DNA of 64,000 nucleotides from Brevibacillus sp. (GTDB taxonomy: Bacteria; Bacillota; Bacilli; Brevibacillales; Brevibacillaceae): contig JACDOF010000010.1 of NCBI GenBank assembly GCA_017656235.1, positions 1-64,000 on the forward strand, in the 5' to 3' direction. The notes beneath the pieces were generated by a model. That model was given only the letters and a program-made list of their open reading frames with translations. It did not search any database and was not told the origin of the DNA. The position numbers were made by a program, and so were the translations under genes. The stretch's first letter is position 1; each line of letters opens with the position of its first letter. Positions 6,967 through 15,603 of the stretch are shown one piece after another.

Positions 6967-7380
6967 ATGAACATCACGTTGAACATCGAGGCCGGTAGCC
7001 CGGCAGAACTGCAAGAAGCTATCGCCGGACTGGCAGGTATCGTGGGCGGTGTAGTGGCACCGCAAACCACTGTCACAACGGAGGAACCGGAAAAGCAAAA
7101 GCGGTCCAGAAAACAAGAAAAGCAGCCAGCTTCTGAGCCGGAAAAGGTTGAAGAGAAACAAGATTCAAGCGCTGCTGACGAAGCCGATTATGCTGCTGAT
7201 GACGCACCTGAATACGTCCCTTCTGTCGTTGAGCTTCGCGCCAAGGCCCAGGAAAAAGGGAAAACGCCGGAAGGCAAAAAGGCGATTAAAGCGCTCTTGG
7301 ATGAGTTCGGAAGCAAATCGATTTCTGACGTTCCGGAAGAGAAACGCGCGGCATTCCTTGCAGCACTGGGGGCCCTGTAA
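6967..7380 (+). CDS. Charged phage protein with C-terminal helical domain
   Basis: The 137-aa protein has a short hydrophobic N-terminal segment (SPAELQEAIAGLAGIVGGVV), a Lys/Glu-rich linker (about 38-85) and a C-terminal helical part (VVELRAKAQEKGKTPEGKKA). AAGGAGG precedes the ATG. The next gene starts in TAATG overlap. The function is unknown; the layout is typical of small accessory proteins in phage replication modules. Confidence 0.6.
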   Translation: MNITLNIEAGSPAELQEAIAGLAGIVGGVVAPQTTVTTEEPEKQKRSRKQEKQPASEPEKVEEKQDSSAADEADYAADDAPEYVPSVVELRAKAQEKGKTPEGKKAIKALLDEFGSKSISDVPEEKRAAFLAALGAL

Positions 7381-7616
7381 TGGCGCGTGACTTGGAAAAG
7401 GATTTAGTGATCTGTCAATCATTCGTAACCAGAGTTGAGAGATCAACTTCTTATAAAGAAAAAATCAGTGCGGGTATCTCATTTGCATGCGAAGCCCGTT
7501 CCGGTTGGCCGGAAACCATTCGGTATGCGATGAGCCTTGAGCAAGAGATTGACCGCCTCCGGAATGAGCTGAACATCCTGCAGGAACAACTACAGCAGCG
7601 GAGGTGCGGCGCATGA
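7380..7616 (+). CDS. Small coiled-coil phage protein
   Basis: A 78-aa protein ending in a predicted coiled coil (SLEQEIDRLRNELNILQEQL). It overlaps the preceding stop (TAATG), and its 3' end runs into the start of the DUF2800 gene. Not recognised. Confidence 0.6.
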   Translation: MARDLEKDLVICQSFVTRVERSTSYKEKISAGISFACEARSGWPETIRYAMSLEQEIDRLRNELNILQEQLQQRRCGA

Positions 7617-8806
7617 CGACAGTGCACGCAGAACGATCTCACGCCCTGCTCAGCGCGTCCAAGGCTGCCCAATGGATCAACTGCCCGCCGAGTGCCCGGC
7701 TGCAGGAAGGCATTCCAGACAAGCGGAGCGAGTACGCGGATGAGGGGACGACGGCCCACGAGCTCGGAGAAATCAAGCTGCGCCGCCGGATAACGATCTG
7801 CAACTCTGCGGAGCGAGCCAGGTTGGATGCTGAGCTGGAGCGCGTCAAGGCCAGCCCTTACTACAACGCCGAGATGGAGAACGCCATCCAGGAGTATGTG
7901 GAGATTGTCGGGGAGCGTTTCATGGAAGCGAAGGCAAGATCCAGTGACGCGGTGGTGCTGCTGGAGGAGCGGCTGGACTTCTCTGAATGGGCGCCGGAAG
8001 GGTACGGCACCGGCGACGTGGTTCTTATCTCGGACGGGGTGCTGGAGATCATCGACCTGAAATACGGCAAAGGCGTACCTGTCAGTGCGATAGGTAATCC
8101 GCAGATGCGTCTGTACGCGCTTGGCGCGTGGTCGGCTTACAGCTACCTGTATGACATCCAAGAAGTACGCATGACCATCGTACAGCCACGCCTCGATAGC
8201 GTCAGCACGGACACACTTTCTATCGACGAGTTGCTGGAGTGGGCAGAGACGGTCGTCAAGCCGGCCGCCACGCAGGCCTATGCCGGTGAGGGCGAATTTA
8301 AAGCAGGCGATCATTGCCGCTGGTGCAAGGTTAAGGCAACATGCCGCGCAAGGGCGGAGGCAAACATGGCCGCGCTGGCTTATGAATTCAAGGAACCGGC
8401 TCTACTGACTCTGGAGGAAATCGGCAGTATCCTGCACATCGCCGACCAGCTAAAAGCCTGGGCGAAAGACGTCGAGGAGTACGCTCATGAACAGGCGCTG
8501 AAAGGCAACAAAATTCCGCAGTGGAAACTGGTCGAAGGCAGGAGCAACCGGCAAATCGCCGACAAAGATGCGGCGCGCGCCGCCCTGGAGGCCGCGGGTT
8601 TAGAGCCGGACACATACATGAAGCCGCCCGAGCTGTACGGAATCGGGGACCTGGAGAAGCGGATCGGCAAAAAGGAGCTTGCGGGAATTCTCGGCGACCT
8701 GATCCAAAAGCCGCCCGGCAAGCCGGTATTGGTCCCCGAGACGGACAGGCGGCCAGAAATCAACAGTATCGAATCAGATTTTGCGGACATTGATATGGAG
8801 GTTTGA
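7613..8806 (+). CDS. DUF2800 protein, RecB-like nuclease family
   Basis: This 397-aa protein resembles the phage DUF2800 family, related to the PD-(D/E)XK nucleases of RecB/Cas4 type. Visible are the N-terminal SHALLSASKAAQWINCPPSA, the EGTTAHELGE motif (conserved His), LEIIDLKYGKGV with the nuclease-like D-x-K core, and a cysteine pair C-x2-C-x6-C near 243-254 that could hold an Fe-S cluster. It is translationally coupled to the next gene, a DUF2815 single-strand-binding-like protein, and the pair is typical of phage recombination modules. The ATG at 7613 has a GGAGGTG site. Confidence 0.8.
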   Translation: MTTVHAERSHALLSASKAAQWINCPPSARLQEGIPDKRSEYADEGTTAHELGEIKLRRRITICNSAERARLDAELERVKASPYYNAEMENAIQEYVEIVGERFMEAKARSSDAVVLLEERLDFSEWAPEGYGTGDVVLISDGVLEIIDLKYGKGVPVSAIGNPQMRLYALGAWSAYSYLYDIQEVRMTIVQPRLDSVSTDTLSIDELLEWAETVVKPAATQAYAGEGEFKAGDHCRWCKVKATCRARAEANMAALAYEFKEPALLTLEEIGSILHIADQLKAWAKDVEEYAHEQALKGNKIPQWKLVEGRSNRQIADKDAARAALEAAGLEPDTYMKPPELYGIGDLEKRIGKKELAGILGDLIQKPPGKPVLVPETDRRPEINSIESDFADIDMEV

Positions 8807-8811
8807 TAGAT

Positions 8812-9405
8812 ATGGCGATCGACCATCAAGCTACCAAAGTGATTACCGGAAAAGTACGACTTTCTTACGCGAAAGTTTGGGAGCCTGAACCGGATGATAA
8901 TGGGAATCTCTGGTACAGCACGTCCATTCTCATCCCGAAGTCGGATAAGGAGACGCTCCGGAAGATCAAGGCCGCTGTGGAAGCAGCGATCGAACATGGA
9001 AGAAGCAAATGGGGCGGCAAGATCCCGCCGAACCTGAAGAAGCCGCTCCGCGACGGCGACGAAGAGCGTCCAGATGACGAGGCGTATGCCGGCCACTACT
9101 TCCTCAAGGCGAAGAGCAAAAACAAGCCGGGTATTGCCAAACCGATTGGTAAAGGCGCTGACGGAAAAACCAAATTCCAGGAAATCACGGACAGCACGGA
9201 GGTCTACTCTGGATGCTACGCACGCGTCAGCCTGAATTTCTATCCATTCGATCAAAAGGGGAACAAGGGCGTCGCCGTTGGCCTGAACAACATTGTCAAG
9301 GTGCAAGACGGCGAGCCGTTGGCCGGCCGTGCAAGCATCCAAGATGAATTTGCCGACGAGGATTTCGATGATGTGATCGATGACGACGAAGACTGGATGA
9401 ATTAG
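8812..9405 (+). CDS. DUF2815 ssDNA-binding-like protein
   Basis: A 197-aa protein of the DUF2815 family (KVRLSYAKVWEP; YSTSILIPKSDKETLRKIK; YSGCYARVSLNFYPFDQKGN), which has an OB-fold-like character and an acidic C-terminal tail (DEDFDDVIDDDEDWMN) like that of single-strand DNA binding proteins. Its place next to the DUF2800 nuclease and DNA polymerase supports a role in phage replication or recombination. ATG 8812 lies 10 bp after GGAGG. Confidence 0.78.
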   Translation: MAIDHQATKVITGKVRLSYAKVWEPEPDDNGNLWYSTSILIPKSDKETLRKIKAAVEAAIEHGRSKWGGKIPPNLKKPLRDGDEERPDDEAYAGHYFLKAKSKNKPGIAKPIGKGADGKTKFQEITDSTEVYSGCYARVSLNFYPFDQKGNKGVAVGLNNIVKVQDGEPLAGRASIQDEFADEDFDDVIDDDEDWMN

Positions 9406-9469
9406 TGAGACAATAGGGGATTCGGCAGCGGGTCCCCTTTCCCATCAAAACATTCGGGAGGAATAGAAA

Positions 9470-9796
9470 ATGAAAATCAGCGATCTGGTCAAAGAAGCCC
9501 ATCAAACGGCAATCAATAAAGGTTGGTACGAGGAACCACGGACGTTCGGTGAGATGATCGCGCTTATGCATTCCGAATTGTCTGAAGCGCTGGAAGAGTA
9601 TCGGGACGGCCGACGTTTCACGGCCATCTACTTCGAAAGTGGAAAACCGTGCGGGATCCCGATTGAGTTCGCGGACGTGCTGATTCGGATCTTCGACACG
9701 TGCGGATATCTCGGTATTGATCTGGAAGAAGCTATCCGGTTGAAAATGGCGTACAACGCAGCGCGTCCGCACCGACACGGTGGGAAGAGATTGTGA
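9470..9796 (+). CDS. MazG-like nucleotide pyrophosphohydrolase
   Basis: The 108-aa protein shows the metal-binding pattern of all-alpha NTP pyrophosphohydrolases: SELSEALEEY (ExxE) and EFADVLIRIFD (ExxD). Family members hydrolyse NTPs or dNTPs to monophosphates. In phages they are thought to adjust nucleotide pools or lower (p)ppGpp. It overlaps the polymerase start by four bases. GGGAGGAATAG precedes the ATG. Confidence 0.8.
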   Translation: MKISDLVKEAHQTAINKGWYEEPRTFGEMIALMHSELSEALEEYRDGRRFTAIYFESGKPCGIPIEFADVLIRIFDTCGYLGIDLEEAIRLKMAYNAARPHRHGGKRL

Positions 9797-11751
9797 CGAT
9801 TCTGCAAATCGATCTGGAGACATACTCCAGCGTCGATCTGAAAACCTGCGGCGTGTACCGCTATGTCGAGGCCCCAGATTTCGAGATCCTGCTGTTCGCC
9901 TACGCTTACGACGACGAGCCTGTGCAGGTCATCGATTTGACAGCCTTCGAGGATCTGCCTGAAAAGGTGATGCGGGACCTAATCAATCCCGGTGTCATCA
10001 AGACCGCGTTCAATGCCAATTTTGAACGGGTCTGTATTGAAAAGCACTTCGGCATCAAATGTGACCAACACCAATGGCGCTGCACCGCCGTCCACGCCTT
10101 AGCTCTCGGACTTCCGGGCCACTTGGAAGGCGTCGCTGAGGTCCTGAAGCTCGAAGCGCAAAAAGACACGCGAGGAAAAGCGCTGATCAAGTATTTCTCC
10201 GTCCCATGCAAGCCGACCAAGGCCAACGGCGGGAGGACGCGAAACTACCCGCACCACGATCCGGAGAAGTGGCAGCAGTATATCGAGTACAACCGGCAGG
10301 ACGTGGTGGTGGAGCGGGAAGTGCGCCGCAAGTTGGAGCGCTTCCCGGTTCCGGAACACGAATGGAAATTGTGGGCGCTTGACCAACAAATCAACGATCG
10401 CGGCGTCCGGCTGGATCCCGTGCTTTTCCGGCGGGCGATCGAGTGCAACACGCTGTATGAGGAGCGGCTGATGCAAGAGGCCCGGGAGCTGACCGGGCTG
10501 GAGAATCCCAACAGCGTCAGCCAGCTCAAAGAATGGCTCGCTGAGCAGGGAGTTGACGCCTCCGATGGTTTACGCAAGGAGCTCATGCCGGTCCTGCTCG
10601 ACCAGGCTCCAGACGAGGAGACGCGCCGGGTGTTGGAGCTTAGGCAGGCCCTGGCCAAGACCAGCGTGGACAAATACCACGCCATGGAACGCAGCATGTG
10701 CGCCGATGAACGGGCCCGCGGGTTGCTCCAATTCTGCGGCGCCGGCCGAACCTGGCGATGGGCCGGCCGAATCATCCAAGTGCAAAACCTCCCGCAGAAC
10801 AAAATCGAGGACTTGGCTGCGGCACGGGAGACGCTGCGGAGTGGCGACTTCGAAATGCTGGAGTTGCTTTTCGGCCCGCCGCCGTTCGTTCTCTCGCAAC
10901 TCATCCGAACAGCCTTCATCCCGTCGCCAGGCTGCCGATTCATCGTCGCGGACTTCTCTGCCATTGAGGGGCGAGTGGTCGCATGGTTAGCGGACGAGGA
11001 ATGGAAACTGGAAGTTTTTCGAGGGCATGGGAAGGTATATGAGGCGACCGCATCCCGCATGTTCGGCGTGCCTTTCGAGACGATAGTGAAGGGGCACGAA
11101 AACTACAAATATCGGCCGTTTGGGAAAGTAGCGGAACTCGCCTGCGGTTACCAAGGCGGTCCAAACGCAATGGCGCAAATGGACAGCAAAAAAGAAATTG
11201 ACCCCGACGAATACCCGCGGCTCGTTAAACAGTGGCGAGAGGCCAATCCAAACATCGTCCGGCTGTGGTATGCGGCTGAGGATGCCGCGATTACGGCGGT
11301 TCGGGAAAAGACGACCGTCAAGCTCAAGCACGGCGTCCGCTACCGGTATGAAGCCGGTATGTTGTTTGCCGATCTGCCGAGTGGCCGCAGCCTCGCATAC
11401 GTCAATCCGCGAATCAAGCCAGATCCGAACTTCGACAAGGACGGGTTGGTATTTGACGGGATGGACCAGGTCAAAAAGAAGTGGATGTCGCACCGGACGT
11501 ATGGCGGCCGCCTGGTGGAGAATCTGGTACAGGCTATCGCGCGGGACTGCCTGGCCGAGAGTCTGATGCGGCTGGACGCCGAGGGGTACGACATTGTCAT
11601 GCACGTCCATGACGAGGTAGTGCTGGATGTGCCGATCGGGACCGGCTCCGTGGAGCATGTGACCGAGATCATGAGCCGGCCGATTGAGTGGGCTCCGGGA
11701 TTGCCGTTAAGTGCTGCCGGGTTCGAGTGTGACTTTTATCAGAAGGATTGA
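9793..11751 (+). CDS. Phage DNA polymerase, family A
   Basis: This 652-aa replicative polymerase has an N-terminal 3'-5' exonuclease of the DEDDy class (ILQIDLETYS, catalytic Asp7 and Glu9; RQDVVVEREV near 164). The family A polymerase core shows motif A (ADFSAIEGRVVAWLADE, about 385-401), the finger region (PFGKVAELACGYQGG, about 441-455) and motif C (HVHDEVVLD, about 603-611). There is no 5'-3' exonuclease domain, as usual for phage PolA. It starts at GTG and overlaps the MazG-like gene. All catalytic motifs are intact. Confidence 0.92.
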   Translation: MTILQIDLETYSSVDLKTCGVYRYVEAPDFEILLFAYAYDDEPVQVIDLTAFEDLPEKVMRDLINPGVIKTAFNANFERVCIEKHFGIKCDQHQWRCTAVHALALGLPGHLEGVAEVLKLEAQKDTRGKALIKYFSVPCKPTKANGGRTRNYPHHDPEKWQQYIEYNRQDVVVEREVRRKLERFPVPEHEWKLWALDQQINDRGVRLDPVLFRRAIECNTLYEERLMQEARELTGLENPNSVSQLKEWLAEQGVDASDGLRKELMPVLLDQAPDEETRRVLELRQALAKTSVDKYHAMERSMCADERARGLLQFCGAGRTWRWAGRIIQVQNLPQNKIEDLAAARETLRSGDFEMLELLFGPPPFVLSQLIRTAFIPSPGCRFIVADFSAIEGRVVAWLADEEWKLEVFRGHGKVYEATASRMFGVPFETIVKGHENYKYRPFGKVAELACGYQGGPNAMAQMDSKKEIDPDEYPRLVKQWREANPNIVRLWYAAEDAAITAVREKTTVKLKHGVRYRYEAGMLFADLPSGRSLAYVNPRIKPDPNFDKDGLVFDGMDQVKKKWMSHRTYGGRLVENLVQAIARDCLAESLMRLDAEGYDIVMHVHDEVVLDVPIGTGSVEHVTEIMSRPIEWAPGLPLSAAGFECDFYQKD

Positions 11752-11757
11752 TGAGTA

Positions 11758-12591
11758 GTGGCCAACTATCGAATAAAGAGGGCTGGAACACCTGTCCCGA
11801 AACGAGATGTTGAGATGAAATCTTCCGGCAGCGGCCCGGTAATCACGTACAAACTAAGTCCTGAAGAGCTGGAAAACTTGAGAAAAGGGGAGTTTTCAAT
11901 GCTGACCAAAGAGAAATACCTGAAGCTGCGCCGGGATGGCCAGTCTCGTACTCATATTCAACGTAACTACTTCCCCAGTAACCCAACTAAATTTTATTCA
12001 CTGCTTAAAGAGTGGGGACTGAAAGAAAAAGATGCCGAGGACCTGACATTAGATTTGATGCCTAAACCAGAAGATACGTCTGGAAACAGCCAAGAAAAGA
12101 CCGGAAAGAATGAGATACCTGTCCCGGCCGGTGCCGAGTCGACAGACCTGATGCGTGAAAAGGATGCGGAAATTGAGCGGTTGCGTCAGAAAGCTCAGGA
12201 TTTGGAGGTTAAACTCGATTCCTTTGCCGACGGCATTCTGGAACGGGATCGGGAGATCAACCGCCTAAATGAAGAAATCGGCCGTTGGCAGGCCCGACTG
12301 GAAGATGCGGCTGGGCGGTTGGCCCAATACGAAGCGGAAAAGCTGTCCAACACGGCGACTGGTGACTCAGTAAATCATCCTTCACACTACAACGCCGGAA
12401 GCATCGAGTGCATCGATGCAATTGAGGCAGCCACGACTGGACTGATCGGGGGCGACGCCTTCAACACAGGGTCTGCCATCAAGTATTTGTGGCGGTGGGC
12501 GCGTAAAGGCGGAGTGGAGGATCTCCGGAAAGCCCGCTGGTATATTGACCGGCTGATAGGGGAGTTTGAGGTGAACAGCGATGCAAGCTGA
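11758..12591 (+). CDS. DUF3310 protein with coiled-coil N-terminus
   Basis: A 277-aa protein. The C-terminal 70 residues match the DUF3310 phage domain (VNHPSHYNAGSIECIDAIEA...AIKYLWRWARKGGVEDLRKA), found near phage nucleotide-metabolism genes. The N-terminal half has a possible HTH-like stretch (LKLRRDGQSRTHIQRNY) and a long coiled coil (about 130-195). The combination looks like a fusion of a regulatory N-terminus with DUF3310. GTG start at 11758. Confidence 0.75.
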   Translation: MANYRIKRAGTPVPKRDVEMKSSGSGPVITYKLSPEELENLRKGEFSMLTKEKYLKLRRDGQSRTHIQRNYFPSNPTKFYSLLKEWGLKEKDAEDLTLDLMPKPEDTSGNSQEKTGKNEIPVPAGAESTDLMREKDAEIERLRQKAQDLEVKLDSFADGILERDREINRLNEEIGRWQARLEDAAGRLAQYEAEKLSNTATGDSVNHPSHYNAGSIECIDAIEAATTGLIGGDAFNTGSAIKYLWRWARKGGVEDLRKARWYIDRLIGEFEVNSDAS

Positions 12592-12955
12592 TGCAATTTC
12601 CAAAATCAAAACAGAAATGAACGGCAACAAAAACAACCCATATATCCAGGTGGTCGGAGACTTCCTTCTCCGCCACCTTGAAACCAATCCGGATGACGCG
12701 GAGAAAATCATGGCCACCGACAAGACGATTGCCGGCAGCCTGGACGCTATGAAAGCGGAGGCGCGGAAGAAGCAGCACAACGGCGTTGCGATGCTCACGG
12801 ATGCGGAGGGATATGCGATCGTGCTCAAGTATTTCGGAATTGAGGGTACGCCTGTAACTACATCTGCGCTGGCAACACCGGTATCTGCGCCGGTCGCAGC
12901 GGCCCCCGCGGCATCCGGATCTGATTTTGATGTCAAACTCGAGGACTTTCTGTGA
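12581..12955 (+). CDS. PcfK-like / AcrIIA9-family protein
   Basis: A 124-aa protein whose first 90 residues (YIQVVGDFLLRHLETNPDDA; MATDKTIAGSLDAMKAEARK; MLTDAEGYAIVLKYFGIE) fit the PcfK-like family. That family includes AcrIIA9, a tested inhibitor of type II-A Cas9. The Ala/Pro-rich linker (about 92-112) and acidic end (DFDVKLEDFL) are extra. It overlaps the DUF3310 gene and is followed by a PcfJ-like gene, the same order as pcfK-pcfJ in conjugative plasmids. Family membership is judged by eye; inhibition of Cas9 is only inferred. Confidence 0.7.
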   Translation: MQADAISKIKTEMNGNKNNPYIQVVGDFLLRHLETNPDDAEKIMATDKTIAGSLDAMKAEARKKQHNGVAMLTDAEGYAIVLKYFGIEGTPVTTSALATPVSAPVAAAPAASGSDFDVKLEDFL

Positions 12956-12968
12956 GGGAGGGTCCGAT

Positions 12969-14606
12969 ATGCCAAAGACCAACGATTATCAGGAGTTTTT
13001 CGCCCATTTCCCGCAGACCGTCAGCCAGGCGATGGTCGATTTTGCTACCGACACGCTTTTCCTCTCAAGCCGTTATCTGTTCGTCAGGCGCGTTGGGAGT
13101 ATGCAGTTCGGTTATTGCACGCATTGCAAGCAAGAGTATCTCACATCCAGCTTGAACGGGAAACTCGGGCTGAAGCATAACCAAGACTGGCAGTGTCTGA
13201 AATGTAAGTCACTGGTCATTGTCAAAGCAAGCGGCATCAGCCGCAAGCGCTTAATTGACGACGCCTATTTCGTCTGGTACGAAAAATCCGCGATCAATCC
13301 CAAGGCCATCGTCGCGTTGGGTATCTATGCGGTGCGGGATTATACCGGGAACTACTACGAGACAGAAACCAAATTCAAGACGGCCGCCATGTATCTGTTT
13401 GAACCAGGAGAAAACGGAAAGCCTGGCCGGAGCAAAATGCTTCGTTGCTGCCACTATTGGTCGGGTTTTTGGGGCAGAGGATCCGGCCCGGTTTGGAATG
13501 AACGCTGGGAAGAAGCCAAGTCGATCATCTCAGAGTTTGATCATTCCATGAAGCACAAACGCTGTCACCTTGCACTGGAGAGCGTCGTTCAGGCTGTCCA
13601 CGGTACTCCGTTTCAGTATAGCACGTGGGGCAAATACACCGAGCAGTCTCCCGATCTCGTCAAGTTCTTCGATCTGGCCGCGAAATATCCTTGTGTGGAA
13701 TATTTGACCAAACTCGGCCTGCGGAGCTTCATTGAAGCGAAGTTGTGCGGATACAACACATATGGTGCAATCAACTGGCGCGGAAAGACGATGGAAAAGG
13801 TGCTTCGACTGTCAAAAGCCGAGATCAAAGAGATGCGATCATCAGGGCTTACAGTAAAACCAATCACATTGCACAGTTACCGCTTTTTCAAACACAAGGG
13901 GTTACAGTTGACATTCCAGCAAGCACGCAAAATGGAGGATCTGACCCAGAAATACTACACCGACATGTTGAAACCACTGCTTCAACATGCGCCATTTAAA
14001 CGTGTCGCGCGGTATTTTCTCAAACAGCTGGAACGCCACAAAAGTCATTACGGCACTGCTGGGCAGGTACTTACCGCTTGGCGTGACTACCTGAAGGAGT
14101 GTCAGGAGCTCGGAATGGATCTCTCGCAAGAACATGTGCTGTTCCCAAACGACCTGCACGCAGCGCACCTGAAGACAACCGCAAAAATTAAGATCAAAAG
14201 GGACGAAGCGCTAAACGCATTGATCGCAAAGCGGCTCCCCAAGCTGGAGAAATATACGTTCGAGAAAGATGGACTCTTCATTCGGCCGGCAAAGGACAGC
14301 TCCGAACTGTTTCTGGAAGGCAAGGCGCTGCAGCATTGCGTCGGCCAATACGCAAAAAGGTACGCTGAGGGACAATCCGACCTGTTTTTCATACGGCGAT
14401 CGGCGGAACCGGACAAACCGTTCTACACGGTTGAAGTGGTCGGTAACAAAATCACGCAGGCGTACGGCTATCGAAACTGCTTACCTACGCCAGAGGTGCA
14501 GGCGTTTATCGATGCGTTCATCGAGAAAAAGCTGCTGACCAAAAAGCGGACCAGAATCGACGTCACCGGCATTCAGCCGGCTGAACGGCAGGGGGTAGCG
14601 GTATGA
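12969..14606 (+). CDS. PcfJ-like protein
   Basis: A 545-aa protein. Near the N-terminus are two CxxC pairs of a zinc ribbon (YCTHCKQEY and CLKCKSL). The C-terminal part carries the PcfJ signature (ELFLEGKALQHCVGQYAKRY and DLFFIRR...FYTVEV). PcfJ was named from the enterococcal plasmid pCF10 and has no firmly known activity. It lies 13 bp after the PcfK-like gene and overlaps the DUF3102 gene by four bases. ATG 12969 follows GAGGGAGGG. I see no frameshift. Confidence 0.82.
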   Translation: MPKTNDYQEFFAHFPQTVSQAMVDFATDTLFLSSRYLFVRRVGSMQFGYCTHCKQEYLTSSLNGKLGLKHNQDWQCLKCKSLVIVKASGISRKRLIDDAYFVWYEKSAINPKAIVALGIYAVRDYTGNYYETETKFKTAAMYLFEPGENGKPGRSKMLRCCHYWSGFWGRGSGPVWNERWEEAKSIISEFDHSMKHKRCHLALESVVQAVHGTPFQYSTWGKYTEQSPDLVKFFDLAAKYPCVEYLTKLGLRSFIEAKLCGYNTYGAINWRGKTMEKVLRLSKAEIKEMRSSGLTVKPITLHSYRFFKHKGLQLTFQQARKMEDLTQKYYTDMLKPLLQHAPFKRVARYFLKQLERHKSHYGTAGQVLTAWRDYLKECQELGMDLSQEHVLFPNDLHAAHLKTTAKIKIKRDEALNALIAKRLPKLEKYTFEKDGLFIRPAKDSSELFLEGKALQHCVGQYAKRYAEGQSDLFFIRRSAEPDKPFYTVEVVGNKITQAYGYRNCLPTPEVQAFIDAFIEKKLLTKKRTRIDVTGIQPAERQGVAV

Positions 14607-15445
14607 GTGAATTAACGACGAGAACGCCGCAGGTTATCGCGGCCGAGATCCGCAGCATTGACACACAGACTCGAGAAATTGTTCTGCGCAGCGCGATTGA
14701 AATCGGCAAGCGACTGAATGAAGCCAAGACACTTGTCCCTCACGGCGAGTGGGGGGCATGGCTGGAGGCGAACGTCCATTACAGCCAGTCCACCGCCAAC
14801 AACTTTATGCGGATCGCGGAGGAATACGGCTCAAATTTCCAAGCGATTGAGAATTTGAGCTACACAAAGGCGCTTGCCCTTCTTGGCGTTCCGGCGGAAG
14901 AACGGGAGCAGTTTGTCCAAGAGCACGACGTCGAAAAAATGTCGGCGCGCGAGCTGCAGCAAACGATCAAAGAGAAAAAGCAGTTGGAGAAGGAATTGAA
15001 AAAGCTCCAGGAAGCGGCCGAAAAGGAGAGGAAGGAGCGCGAAGCACTGGAGAAGCGTGTCGCGCAACTACAGGACGAATTGCTTGACGCTGACATAAAC
15101 GGAAATGACGCCGAAGTCCAAAGACTTCAGAAGGAGCTTGAAGAGACACAGGAAAAAGTGAAGCAGTTGGAAGCGGAGCTGAATGCGAAACCGTTAGACG
15201 TGCCCGCGGTAGTAGAAAAGATTCCGGAAGAAGTGGAGAGGGAGCTGGCCGAGCTGAGGAAAAGGGCAGCGCTGCCGGGCAACGCGGCTACAGTGAAATT
15301 CAGGCTCCAGTTTGATCAGTTGGTTGCCGGTTTCCGAGATCTGCTGGGAACGCTGAACGAGATCCAGGCGACCGATGCCGAGACCTACGAGAAGTATAGA
15401 GGCGCGGTACGCGGGTTGATAGGGAAGATGGCAGAAAATCTTTGA
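14603..15445 (+). CDS. DUF3102 domain protein
   Basis: A 280-aa protein. Its N-terminal 100 residues (EIGKRLNEAKTLVPHGEWGA; VHYSQSTANNFMRIAEEYGS; YTKALALLGVP) are typical of DUF3102, a helical DNA-binding-like domain of phages and plasmids. A long coiled coil follows (about 105-200) and then a C-terminal helical domain. It overlaps the PcfJ-like gene by four bases. A role in replication or partition is plausible but not shown. Confidence 0.8.
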   Translation: MSELTTRTPQVIAAEIRSIDTQTREIVLRSAIEIGKRLNEAKTLVPHGEWGAWLEANVHYSQSTANNFMRIAEEYGSNFQAIENLSYTKALALLGVPAEEREQFVQEHDVEKMSARELQQTIKEKKQLEKELKKLQEAAEKERKEREALEKRVAQLQDELLDADINGNDAEVQRLQKELEETQEKVKQLEAELNAKPLDVPAVVEKIPEEVERELAELRKRAALPGNAATVKFRLQFDQLVAGFRDLLGTLNEIQATDAETYEKYRGAVRGLIGKMAENL

Positions 15446-15457
15446 AGTGAGGGAATT

Positions 15458-15568
15458 ATGATGAACAAACAACAGCTAATCGCGAAATATGTCAAAAAGT
15501 TTGCCTGCAAGCCGAAATCAGGTAGGCCAGTGCTTGAGGGTGTTCATTACGGGCCGAATGCATCTTAA
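15458..15568 (+). pseudogene. 36-aa ORF, possible remnant of sliding-clamp-like gene
   Basis: The ORF begins MMNKQQLIAKYVKKFACKPK and ends RPVLEGVHYGPNAS. This resembles the first 35 residues of phage beta-clamp-like proteins (…RP-L-GV…), and the rest of such a domain is missing before the next gene at 15604. GAGGGAAT lies before the ATG. It may equally be a true micro-gene. Confidence 0.35.
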
Positions 15569-15603
15569 CACATCACACGATTTGAAATGAAGGAAGTGGC
15601 GGC

